This document shows, piece by piece, positions 44,464 through 51,388 of a DNA stretch of 64,000 bases (positions are counted from its first letter, which is position 1; each line of letters begins with the position of its first letter). The notes below the pieces were generated by a model that ran no database searches, was not told where the DNA came from, and saw nothing but the letters and a program-made list of their open reading frames with translations. This stretch comes from Pseudooceanicola nanhaiensis DSM 18065 (lineage in GTDB: Bacteria > Pseudomonadota > Alphaproteobacteria > Rhodobacterales > Rhodobacteraceae), in the NCBI RefSeq assembly GCF_000688295.1, contig NZ_JHZF01000013.1:682001-746000 (forward strand), written 5' to 3'. A program made the translations under genes and the position numbers.

Positions 44464-44784
44464 GAGCGGCAGAATGTGTGATGGCTCGGGGGGAGGCAAT
44501 TCACGAGAACGTCAACGCCGGGCGCGACGCGGTGGAAAGACGCCGACCCTGCGAGGCGATGATCGAGGGGCGGGAAGGACGCCGATCGTCCGGAGGGAAT
44601 CGGGCGGCTCCGACGGCAGCCGGGCGTGGCGCGTCCGTCTGGTGCCGGTCCGGCGCGGCTGCGGGGACCGCGTTGCCGTTACCCACCGAAACGGCCGGCC
44701 CGCCTTCTGACGGGCCGAGCGCCGGAACCCCCTCGCGGAAAAGCGCTTTACTCGACCAGGGCCGAACTCCGGGGGCCGCGCTCC
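44464..44784. other. 321-bp gap upstream of the leftward copper arm
   Basis: Lies between two leftward genes. I see no gene with native codon use. It contains a 6-bp hairpin GGCCCG/CGGGCC (44697-44716) and the palindrome AAAGCGCTTT (44740-44749). The promoter of the leftward copper arm should be here, but I found no CueR-like dyad like that in front of the ATPase gene. Confidence 0.45.
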
Positions 44785-46065
44785 TCAGCCGCTGACGCGG
44801 GCGCCCGGGGCAATCGTCGGGGGGGCGCTGTTCAGCTGGTCCATGGCGAAGCCCGCCGCCGCCTTGTATCCGGCCATGAATGCGGCGCGTTCCTCGGAGG
44901 GGATGACCTCGTCGATGCTGTCGAAGGCGCCGCCGCAGCGCTCGTTCACGAGGTTCAGCAGCCCGAAGGGACCGGCGCCGCGATTGCGCAGGACGACCTC
45001 GGAGATCGGGCCGCAGAGCCGGGCGTCGAAGGCCGCCAGCGCAGCCTCGGTGACGCCGTGGCTCAGCATCTCTGCCCCGAGGACGCGGCCGTCCACGATC
45101 GCCTGGCTCGCCCCGTTGGAACCCGTGGGATACATCGCATGCGCCGCGTCGCCGATCAGCACGACCCGGCCGTCGCGCCAGGTGGGGATCGGGTCGCGGT
45201 CGATCATCGGGTTCTCGAAGGCCACCTCGGCGCCGCGCAGCAGCTCCGGCACGTCGAGCCAGTCGTAGTTCCAGCCCTCGAAATGATGGATGAACTCCTC
45301 GATGCCCGTCTCGCGGAACCAGCCGGTCTTCTGCCAGCCGCCCGAGGGGTCGACGGTGACCTCGGCGATCCAGTTGACCTCGGCCAGACCGGTGTCGGGA
45401 TCGGGGGCGGAGATCGGGTAGATCACCAGCCGGTGCTCGTGCGTGCCGAGGCCGACGAAGGACGAGCCGGTGCGGATCGGCTTCGTCCGGGTGGTGCCGC
45501 GCCACATCAGCGCGCCGCCCCAGTTGATCGGCGGCTGGTCGGGATGCATCGCCGCGCGGATCGCGGAATGAATGCCGTCGGCGCCGATCAGGATCTCGGC
45601 TCTTTCCTCGCGCGGACCTTCCGGCCCCTCGATCACAGCCGTGACGCCTGCCGCGTCCTGCCGGTAGCCGGTGATCTTCCGGCCCAGCACCAGCGCGTCC
45701 TGCCCGGCCCGGGCGCGGAAGGTTTCGGCCAGCAGCATGTGCAGGCGGCCGCGGTGGACGGCGTATTGCGGCCAGTCATAGCCCGCCAGCGTGCCGCGCG
45801 GTTCGCTGTAGATGTCGTTGCCGTTGCGCCCGACCAGCGCCCATTCCCGCGCGGGCACGCCGATCTCGTCCAGGCGGTCGGTCCCGATCCCGAGGTCGAT
45901 GAGCTCCCGCACCGCGTTCGGCTGCAGGTTGATCCCCACGCCGAGCGGCTTCAGCTCGGCCACCGACTCGATGACCCGGCAGGAGACACCGATCTGGTGC
46001 AGCGTCAGCGCGGCGGCGAGCCCACCGATGCCGCCTCCGGCGATCAGGACACGTGGGTCGGACAT
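44785..46065 (-). CDS. FAD-dependent monooxygenase (flavin-dependent oxidoreductase)
   Basis: A 426-residue class A flavin monooxygenase. The dinucleotide-binding loop LIAGGGIGGLAAALTLH is at the N-terminus, the GADGIHSAIR (DG) motif in the middle, and GRVVLIGDAAHAMYPTGSNG, the FAD ribityl motif, about two thirds along. Such enzymes hydroxylate aromatic or phenazine-like compounds with NAD(P)H. It closes the copper region on the right but has no evident tie to copper. No substrate is assigned. Confidence 0.9.
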   Translation of the reverse strand: MSDPRVLIAGGGIGGLAAALTLHQIGVSCRVIESVAELKPLGVGINLQPNAVRELIDLGIGTDRLDEIGVPAREWALVGRNGNDIYSEPRGTLAGYDWPQYAVHRGRLHMLLAETFRARAGQDALVLGRKITGYRQDAAGVTAVIEGPEGPREERAEILIGADGIHSAIRAAMHPDQPPINWGGALMWRGTTRTKPIRTGSSFVGLGTHEHRLVIYPISAPDPDTGLAEVNWIAEVTVDPSGGWQKTGWFRETGIEEFIHHFEGWNYDWLDVPELLRGAEVAFENPMIDRDPIPTWRDGRVVLIGDAAHAMYPTGSNGASQAIVDGRVLGAEMLSHGVTEAALAAFDARLCGPISEVVLRNRGAGPFGLLNLVNERCGGAFDSIDEVIPSEERAAFMAGYKAAAGFAMDQLNSAPPTIAPGARVSG

Positions 46066-46172
46066 GCGGGCTCCTCCGGCGTTCGTCTCGTCCGGCGGGT
46101 CTTAGCAACAGGTGCCGCGCGGGAAAAGGCCGCGGCGCGCCATCGCGGCCACGTGGCAGGGGGCTCGGCGGC

Positions 46173-46201
46173 AAAAAAAAGGGCCCGGGAAACCCGGGCC
46201 C
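46173..46201 (-). terminator. Intrinsic terminator downstream of cenR
   Basis: GGGCCCGGG at 46181-46189 pairs with CCCGGGCCC at 46193-46201 around AAA. On the minus strand it is followed by eight T residues (complement of 46173-46180). It is a very strong Rho-independent terminator for the leftward transcript. Confidence 0.92.
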
Positions 46202-46324
46202 AGTCCAACAGGGAGGTATGCATGACATGACCCGGTCATGCGGCGGGATTCGGTGGGCCTGATCTGTCAAAGGCCGTGCGGGAACCATACCAGCTCCGGC
46301 CTCTGACGTAAGGTCGGGAATACC
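46174..46324 (-). ncRNA. Possible 3'-UTR or independent small RNA after cenR
   Basis: About 125 bases separate the cenR stop from its terminator, an unusually long 3' untranslated region. On the minus strand it contains CCTCCC and a TGTTGGACT stretch directly before the terminator stem. A CCUCC motif next to a strong terminator is characteristic of Rhodobacter small RNAs that pair with ribosome-binding sites. No promoter was identified, so processing from the cenR message is equally possible. Confidence 0.3.
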
Positions 46325-47011
46325 TTACGCTACCAGCCTGTAGCCGCCGGACTCCGTGACAAGGAGTCGCGCGTTCGACGGATCGGGCTCGATCTTCTGG
46401 CGCAGCCGGTAGATGTGCGTCTCGAGCGTGTGGGTCGTGACGCCGGCATTGTAGCCCCAGACCTCGTGCAGGAGGATGTCGCGGGCGACCACGCCTTCCG
46501 TCGCGCGGTAGAGGAACTTGAGGATGTTCGTCTCTTTCTCGGTCAGCCGGATCTTCTTGTCGTCCTCGGTGATGAGCATCTTCATCGCCGGCTTGAACGT
46601 GTAGGGCCCGAGCTGGAAGACCGCGTCCTCGCTCTGTTCGTGCTGGCGGAGCTGTGCGCGGATGCGGGCCAGCAGGACCGGGAACTTGAAGGGCTTGGTC
46701 ACGTAGTCGTTCGCGCCCGCGTCCAGCCCGAGGATCGTGTCCGCGTCGCTGTCATGGCCGGTCAGCATGATGACCGGCGCCTTGACGCCCTGCTTGCGCA
46801 TCAGGCGGCAGAGCTCGCGCCCGTCGGTGTCGGGCAGGCCCACGTCGAGGATCAGGAGGTCGAAATGCCCTTCCTTCACCTTGTGCATCGCGTCCGCGCC
46901 GCTGGCGGCTTCGAAGACGTCGAAATCTTCGGTCATCACGAGCTGCTCGCTCAGGGCCTCGCGCAGGTCGTCCTCGTCGTCGACCAGAAGGATCTTTCTG
47001 AGTTGTCCCAT
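46325..47011 (-). CDS. cenR: OmpR-family response regulator, CenR type
   Basis: A 228-residue two-component regulator. The receiver domain has LLVDDEDDLREAL, the phospho-acceptor Asp in LLILDVGLPDTDG and the Lys in NDYVTKPFKF. The winged-helix DNA-binding domain has RLTEKETNILKFLYRA and WGYNAGVTTHTLETHIYRLR. The DNA-binding part closely matches alphaproteobacterial CenR, an envelope regulator that is essential in some species. No histidine kinase is adjacent. AAAGGAGAGCCCCGA precedes the ATG at 47011. Confidence 0.85.
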   Translation of the reverse strand: MGQLRKILLVDDEDDLREALSEQLVMTEDFDVFEAASGADAMHKVKEGHFDLLILDVGLPDTDGRELCRLMRKQGVKAPVIMLTGHDSDADTILGLDAGANDYVTKPFKFPVLLARIRAQLRQHEQSEDAVFQLGPYTFKPAMKMLITEDDKKIRLTEKETNILKFLYRATEGVVARDILLHEVWGYNAGVTTHTLETHIYRLRQKIEPDPSNARLLVTESGGYRLVA

Positions 47012-47174
47012 TCGGGGCTCTCCTTTGCTTGTGCCGATCACATCGGCTTCACCGGGGCGTGCGGCAAGGATTGCTGCATCTCTCTCACGCGCTCGTGTCC
47101 GCTGTCCGGCGAATGTTTCAAATCCGAAACGGAAAGGCTAAGTGCTTGGAGACAACAAGCAAGCGGAGGGACCG

Positions 47175-48266
47175 GTGAGTCTGTCTCCCGACATCGTGGA
47201 AGTTCTGGCGCGGGCACGTGCCGACCTGAGGATGGGTCTGGGCGTGGTGATCGCCGAGGGTCAGGCGGGGGCGCTGGTGCTCGGGGCCGAGGCGCTGTCG
47301 CCGCAGCGGCTGGCCGACGTGCTGGCGCTTGGCGGCGCGCCGGTGCTGGCGATCACGGCCCGGCGGGCCGAGACGCTCAAGGCGCGGCCCTATGACGGTG
47401 ACCTCGCGCGGATCGTGCTGCCGAAGGACGCCACCGTCGCCTGGGTGGCGGCGATCGCCGACCCGGCCGACGATCTCCGTTCGCCGATGAAGGGTCCGCT
47501 GGTGGCGGCGCGCGGCGGCCAGGCGGGGCTGCACCGGCTGGGCCTGAAGCTCGCCAAATCGGCGCGGATCCTGCCGGCGGTGGTTGTGCTGGACCTGCCC
47601 GACGCCCGCGCCTTCGCCGACGAACACAGGCTGACCTGGGTGGATGCCGCCCTTGCCGCCCCGGTGCTGGTGGAGGCGAGCCCGCTGCACCCCGTGGTCG
47701 CGGCGCGGGTGCCGATCGAGGCCTCGGAGGCCGGGCGCGTCCATGTCTTCCGCCCCGAGGACGGCGGCGAGGAGCATTACGCCATCGAGATCGGCAAGCC
47801 GCCCCGCGACGCGCCGGTTCTGGCCCGCCTGCATTCGGCCTGTTTCACCGGGGACGTTCTGGGCTCGCTGAAATGCGATTGCGGTCCGCAGCTGCGCGGG
47901 GCGCTGGCACAGATGGGCGCGGAGGGCGCGGGCGTCCTGCTCTACCTCAACCAGGAGGGGCGGGGGATCGGGCTGGCCAACAAGATGCGGGCCTATTCGC
48001 TGCAGGATCAGGGTTTCGACACGGTCGAGGCGAACCACCGGCTGGGCTTCGAGGATGACGAGCGGGATTTCCGGATCGGCGCGGACCTTCTGAAACGGAT
48101 GGGGTTCCGTTCGGTGCGGCTGCTGACCAACAACCCGGCGAAGATCGCGATGATGGAGAAGACGGGGATCACGGTCGCCGAACGGGTGCCGCTGAAGGTG
48201 GGCGAGACCCTGCACAACCGCGCCTATCTCGCCACCAAGGCGAAGAAATCGGGGCACCTGCTGTGA
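47175..48266 (+). CDS. ribA: GTP cyclohydrolase II with an unusual N-terminal domain
   Basis: Opens GTP in the first step of riboflavin synthesis. The catalytic half (about residues 175-363) has the zinc-binding SACFTGDVLGSLKCDCGPQL and the NQEGRGIGLANKMRAY motif. The first 170 residues lack the acidic and Arg-Glu-Asn motifs of DHBP synthase (RibB) and are of unknown function. The GTG at 47175 follows GGAGGGACCG; a TTG at 47142 would add 11 residues. The stop overlaps the GTG of the L,D-transpeptidase gene. Confidence 0.9.
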   Translation: MSLSPDIVEVLARARADLRMGLGVVIAEGQAGALVLGAEALSPQRLADVLALGGAPVLAITARRAETLKARPYDGDLARIVLPKDATVAWVAAIADPADDLRSPMKGPLVAARGGQAGLHRLGLKLAKSARILPAVVVLDLPDARAFADEHRLTWVDAALAAPVLVEASPLHPVVAARVPIEASEAGRVHVFRPEDGGEEHYAIEIGKPPRDAPVLARLHSACFTGDVLGSLKCDCGPQLRGALAQMGAEGAGVLLYLNQEGRGIGLANKMRAYSLQDQGFDTVEANHRLGFEDDERDFRIGADLLKRMGFRSVRLLTNNPAKIAMMEKTGITVAERVPLKVGETLHNRAYLATKAKKSGHLL

Positions 48267-48760
48267 GGGTCGAGGATCTGGTTCTGACCCCGCGCGGCGT
48301 GCGGTTCATGGGGCGGGTGTTTCCCTGCACCGTCGGGCGCGGCGGCGTCGTGGCCGACAAGCGGGAGGGTGACGGCGGCACGCCCGTCGGTGTCCACGAG
48401 ATCGTCGAGATGCTCTACCGCCCGGACCGGATCGCGCCGCCCGCACCATGGGCGCGGGCCATCGGGCCGAGGGACGTCTGGTGCGACGTGGACGGGCATC
48501 GCGACTACAACCAGCTCGTGCGGGGGCCGGTGGAGGGCACCGACGAGCGGCTGATGCGGGCCGATCCGCTCTACGACATCATCCTCGCCACGGACTGGAA
48601 CTGGCCCGAGGCGGTGCCGGGCAGGGGCTCGGCGATCTTCCTGCATCAATGGCGGAGGCCCGGGTATCCCACGGCGGGCTGCATCGCGTTCCGGCGGGAT
48701 CACCTGCGGTGGATCGCGGAACGGGTGGTCCCGGGGACGCGGGTGGTGGTGCCGGGGTAG
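48263..48760 (+). CDS. YkuD-type L,D-transpeptidase family protein
   Basis: A 165-residue protein with the YkuD catalytic pattern: IFLHQWRRPGYPTAGCIAF, containing the His and the nucleophilic Cys. Such enzymes form 3-3 crosslinks in peptidoglycan or attach proteins to it. No signal peptide is visible, which is odd for a periplasmic enzyme; the N-terminus starts directly with the domain. The GTG start overlaps the ribA stop (GTGA), so the pair is co-translated although the functions differ. Confidence 0.87.
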   Translation: MRVEDLVLTPRGVRFMGRVFPCTVGRGGVVADKREGDGGTPVGVHEIVEMLYRPDRIAPPAPWARAIGPRDVWCDVDGHRDYNQLVRGPVEGTDERLMRADPLYDIILATDWNWPEAVPGRGSAIFLHQWRRPGYPTAGCIAFRRDHLRWIAERVVPGTRVVVPG

Positions 48761-48894
48761 GGGCGTGACGGGTGAAGCCCGCCTTGCGAAAAGTCGGTGG
48801 TGTTCTTCACGCGGACTTTTTCACGCCTGAGCTATTCCCGATGTCCGGAATCAAGGCCGCAGGCCGCCGGACAAGCGCCGGCCCGGTGAGGAGG

Positions 48895-48928
48895 GTCAGG
48901 AAAAGGTCCAGTGGACCTTTTCCCCGAC
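48895..48928. repeat. Long imperfect palindrome centred on AAAAGGTCCAGTGGACCTTTT
   Basis: The core at 48901-48921 is a perfect inverted repeat around a single G. It is flanked by GGTCAGG on the left and CCCCGACC on the right, which extend the stem with one bulge to about 17 bp. With its T-rich arm it could terminate transcription in both directions. It resembles a mobile extragenic palindrome rather than an operator. Confidence 0.6.
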
Positions 48929-49066
48929 CAACGCGGGCTGGCGCTTTGGTGAAGCCGGTGCCCCGTTTCGACATGGGGGCTACCACGGCTGTCATAAAGT
49001 GCGAGGCTCATGGGTTGCGCCGCGCCATCCCAGGGGCCGGCGCCTGTCTGGCTTGTGCTTGTGGAT

Positions 49067-49086
49067 GGTGCGTGCGAACGCGCACC
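49067..49086. repeat. GGTGCG-type hairpin
   Basis: GGTGCG at 49067-49072 pairs with CGCACC at 49081-49086, extended by two further pairs around a CGAA loop. A similar GGTGCGC/GCGCACC hairpin is at 33634-33654 in front of the amidase gene, suggesting a dispersed short repeat. Confidence 0.45.
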
Positions 49087-49140
49087 CTGCGGCGGTGGAG
49101 AGCCCCGTGCGGGGATCAGGTGCGGCGCCCTTGAATGAGA

Positions 49141-49168
49141 GGTAGGCCGGGCCTGAGCCCGGCCTACC
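49141..49168. terminator. Perfect 12-bp stem between convergent genes
   Basis: GGTAGGCCGGGC at 49141-49152 pairs exactly with GCCCGGCCTACC at 49157-49168 around CTGA. It lies 22 bp past the ectD stop and is a likely bidirectional terminator, although there is no T-run on either strand. Confidence 0.6.
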
Positions 49169-49190
49169 GCGTGGGTCGGGGCGCTGTGCC

Positions 49191-50141
49191 TCACCCCTTG
49201 CGGATCTCGCCCGTCACGGGCGCGATCGGGTCCGGCACCGGACGGCCCTGGTTCGCGAGGAAGTCGGGGCGCTTCCGGTCCGCCGCATAGGGCTCTCCCA
49301 CCAGGTTCGACATCGCGTTGTAGACGAAGAACGCGTTCGACCGCGGATCGGGGGTGATGTTCCCGTTCGAGCCGTGCAGCGTGTTGCACTCGAAGAAGAC
49401 GATCGTCCCCGCGGGCCCGGTCGCCGCATCGAGCCCCAGTTCCGAGGCCATGCGCGAGATCGTCTCGGGCTGCGGCACGCCGATCTTCTGCGCCTTCAGC
49501 GAGGTCTCGTGGTTGTTCTCGGGCGTCTCGCCCTGGCAGGCGATGAAGGTCTTGTGCGACCCGGGCACCAGCATCAGCGGCCCGTTCAGCGCCGAGTTGT
49601 CGGTCAGCAGGATCGAGGCCGACACCGCCCGCATCCGGGGCATCCCGTCCTCGGCATGCCAGGTCTCGAAGTCGGAGTGCCAGTAGAATTCCTTGCCGGT
49701 GAAGCCGGGTTTGTAGTTCAGCCGGGATTGGTGGAGATACACCTGGTCCCCCAGCAGGAACTCGGCGACCCCGGCCACACGGGAATCCCGTGCCAGCCGG
49801 TCGAAGAGCGGCGAGTGCGCATCGAGGCGGAAGACGGTGCGCACGGCGTCGCTCTCCGGTTCGGAGATCAGATCGTCGCGCGCGATGCCGGACGGGTCCT
49901 CGCGCAGATGGGCCGAGGTCTCGACCAGCAGCTTCAGCTCCTCGGGCGAGAAGACGTCCTTGCGGACGAGGTAGCCCTTGTCGCGGTAATGGTCGGCCTC
50001 GGCGCGGGTGATCGGCGCATCCTCGTGCCACTCGGACCAGAGAACCGGGTCAAGCCGCTCGCTCAGCCTCTCGCCGTCGTGCAGCCGCGTGGGATAGGCG
50101 TCCACCTGGGTGAACTGCCTTTCGGGGGTGGTGAAATTCAT
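49191..50141 (-). CDS. ectD: Ectoine hydroxylase
   Basis: A 316-residue Fe(II)/2-oxoglutarate dioxygenase that converts ectoine to 5-hydroxyectoine, an osmotic and heat protectant. The EctD consensus is present: YWHSDFETWHAEDGMPRM at about residues 153-170, with iron ligands His155 and Asp157, and the distal His256 in NTLHGSNGN. GPLMLVPGSHKTFI also matches. A perfect AAGGAGGT site precedes the ATG at 50141. ectABC are not next to it, so ectoine may be made from a distant operon or imported. Confidence 0.92.
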   Translation of the reverse strand: MNFTTPERQFTQVDAYPTRLHDGERLSERLDPVLWSEWHEDAPITRAEADHYRDKGYLVRKDVFSPEELKLLVETSAHLREDPSGIARDDLISEPESDAVRTVFRLDAHSPLFDRLARDSRVAGVAEFLLGDQVYLHQSRLNYKPGFTGKEFYWHSDFETWHAEDGMPRMRAVSASILLTDNSALNGPLMLVPGSHKTFIACQGETPENNHETSLKAQKIGVPQPETISRMASELGLDAATGPAGTIVFFECNTLHGSNGNITPDPRSNAFFVYNAMSNLVGEPYAADRKRPDFLANQGRPVPDPIAPVTGEIRKG

Positions 50142-50249
50142 CACGAACCTCCTTGGGTCTTGAGTATTTCGATGTTCCGGGCGCGCCGTTCGCGTCGCCC
50201 GATCCACCAACGGACCCGGAAAGGTGAGGTTCCTGCCTGTCTTCGTGCT

Positions 50250-50906
50250 TCACATATCCGAATCGCGCGCGCCGAAGATGGCGGAGCCGACCCTCACGTG
50301 GGTCGCGCCCTGGCGGATTGCCTCTACGTAATCGCCCGACATGCCCATCGACAACCCCTCGAGCCCGTTGCGCGCGGCGATCCTGGCGAGCAGGGCGAAA
50401 TGGAGCGTCGGCTCCTCCTCCACCGGCGGGATGCACATCAGACCCCTGACCGGCAGGTCGAGCTTGCGACATTCGGCGACGAACTGGTCGGTCTCGGCCG
50501 GCAGGACGCCCGCCTTCTGGGGCTCCTCCCCGGTGTTCACCTGGATGAAGAGGTCGGGGCAATGGCCGATCTCCTGGGCCAGCCGCGCGAGCGTGTTCGC
50601 GAGCTTCGGGCGGTCCACCGAATGGATCGCCTGCGCCAGCTCCATCGCCTGCCGCGCCTTGTTGGTCTGGAGCGGGCCGATGATATGCAGCTCGATCCCG
50701 TCGTAGCTCTCGCGGAAGCGCGGCCACTTCCCCGCAGCTTCCTGCACCCGGTTTTCGCCGAAGACCCGGTGGCCTTCCTTCAGCACCGCCTCGACCCGCG
50801 CGTCGGGCTGCATCTTCGACACGGCGATCAGGCTGACGGAGCCGGCCGCGCGGCCCGCGTCGGCCTCGGCCTTTGCGATCTGGTCCCGGATCTCGGTAAG
50901 CGACAT
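50250..50906 (-). CDS. YggS/PLPBP family pyridoxal-phosphate homeostasis protein
   Basis: A 218-residue PLP-binding protein without known catalysis, involved in vitamin B6 and amino-acid homeostasis. The PLP Lys is in LIAVSKMQPD (about residue 31). FGENRVQEAAGKW, IELHIIGPLQTNKAR and the later RGLMCIPPVEEEP are all family features. The final GMSGDYVEAIRQGATHVRVG stretch binds the phosphate. The ATG at 50906 has AGGAGTTTC upstream. Confidence 0.94.
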   Translation of the reverse strand: MSLTEIRDQIAKAEADAGRAAGSVSLIAVSKMQPDARVEAVLKEGHRVFGENRVQEAAGKWPRFRESYDGIELHIIGPLQTNKARQAMELAQAIHSVDRPKLANTLARLAQEIGHCPDLFIQVNTGEEPQKAGVLPAETDQFVAECRKLDLPVRGLMCIPPVEEEPTLHFALLARIAARNGLEGLSMGMSGDYVEAIRQGATHVRVGSAIFGARDSDM

Positions 50907-50993
50907 GGCGAAACTCCTCGTGGCGGCGGGGCGGAGAGAACACCAGATCGGGCGGGAAGGAAAGACCGTCGCGGCCGGAGCGGTGTGGCGCGA

Positions 50994-51284
50994 TCAGCGG
51001 CGGGGCAGCGCCTGCGGCCGGCCGGTCGTGATGTAGTAGCGGGGGGCGGCGATCTGCGCCGGGCGGCCCGGATCGGCCCGGAGCCGGGTCTGGGCCCCGA
51101 TGGTCAGGCCGCCGTCGGTCCGGATGCGCGGCGAGAGGTCGAGCGTGTAGCGCGTGTGCACGTCGCTGCCGGCCGCGCCGTAGGTCACGCCGAATTCGGC
51201 CTCGCCGTTCAGCGCGATGACGGGCTCTGCCCCGAGGGGCGCGGCGATGCAAAGGGCGAGAAGGGGGGCGGTCAGGCGGGTCAT
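50994..51284 (-). CDS. Short porin-like secreted protein, perhaps a porin fragment
   Basis: A 96-residue protein with a signal peptide (MTRLTAPLLALCIAAPLGAE). A body follows that looks like the first beta strands of a Rhodobacter-type porin: ALNGEAEFGVTYG, then TRYTLDLSPRIRTDGGLTIGAQTRLRA. The neighbouring porin has the same order at its start (KLSGYGRFGIIY, SRFRLNIDGT, GVTFGARVRM). It may be a truncated duplicate, or a small protein in its own right. It lies downstream of the porin, separated by the porin terminator. Confidence 0.65.
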   Translation of the reverse strand: MTRLTAPLLALCIAAPLGAEPVIALNGEAEFGVTYGAAGSDVHTRYTLDLSPRIRTDGGLTIGAQTRLRADPGRPAQIAAPRYYITTGRPQALPRR

Positions 51285-51335
51285 ACGGTCAGCATCGCGC
51301 CCCGGCGGACACCACGCAAGAGGGACGCGCAAAAG

Positions 51336-51364
51336 AAAAAGGGCAGGCCGTGAGGCCTGCCCTT
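51336..51364 (-). terminator. Intrinsic terminator of the porin gene
   Basis: AAGGGCAGGCC at 51339-51349 pairs with GGCCTGCCCTT at 51354-51364 around GTGA. Read on the minus strand it is followed by a T-run (complement of 51336-51340). It lies 25 bp after the porin stop, a standard strong terminator. Confidence 0.92.
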
Positions 51365-51388
51365 CCGGGAAAACCCGGTCTGGTCAAC

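Larger units (their letters stand above)
48761..49190. other. 430-bp repeat-rich gap between convergent genes
   Basis: No believable gene. It contains at least three palindromic elements: a long one at 48895-48928, a GGTGCG-type hairpin at 49067-49086 and a perfect 12-bp stem at 49141-49168. Two related GGTGAAGCC pieces occur near 48770 and 48950. It looks like an accumulation of extragenic palindromes between ends of convergent genes. Confidence 0.6.

Noticed and set aside
46218-46262. 14-codon frame with GGGAGG in front, after the cenR terminator
   Set aside because: Lies on the opposite strand to cenR inside its 3' region; too short and without downstream partner. The CCTCCC on the other strand explains the GGGAGG.
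35324-47200. Attachment-site repeat of the tRNA-Pro 3' end
   Set aside because: I searched by eye for a second copy of the tRNA end near the right border of the copper genes and found none; no integrase gene is present.
48772-49134. 120-codon open frame in the gap after the YkuD gene
   Set aside because: Runs across several palindromes, has irregular composition and no ribosome-binding site; more likely a chance frame in repeat-rich DNA.
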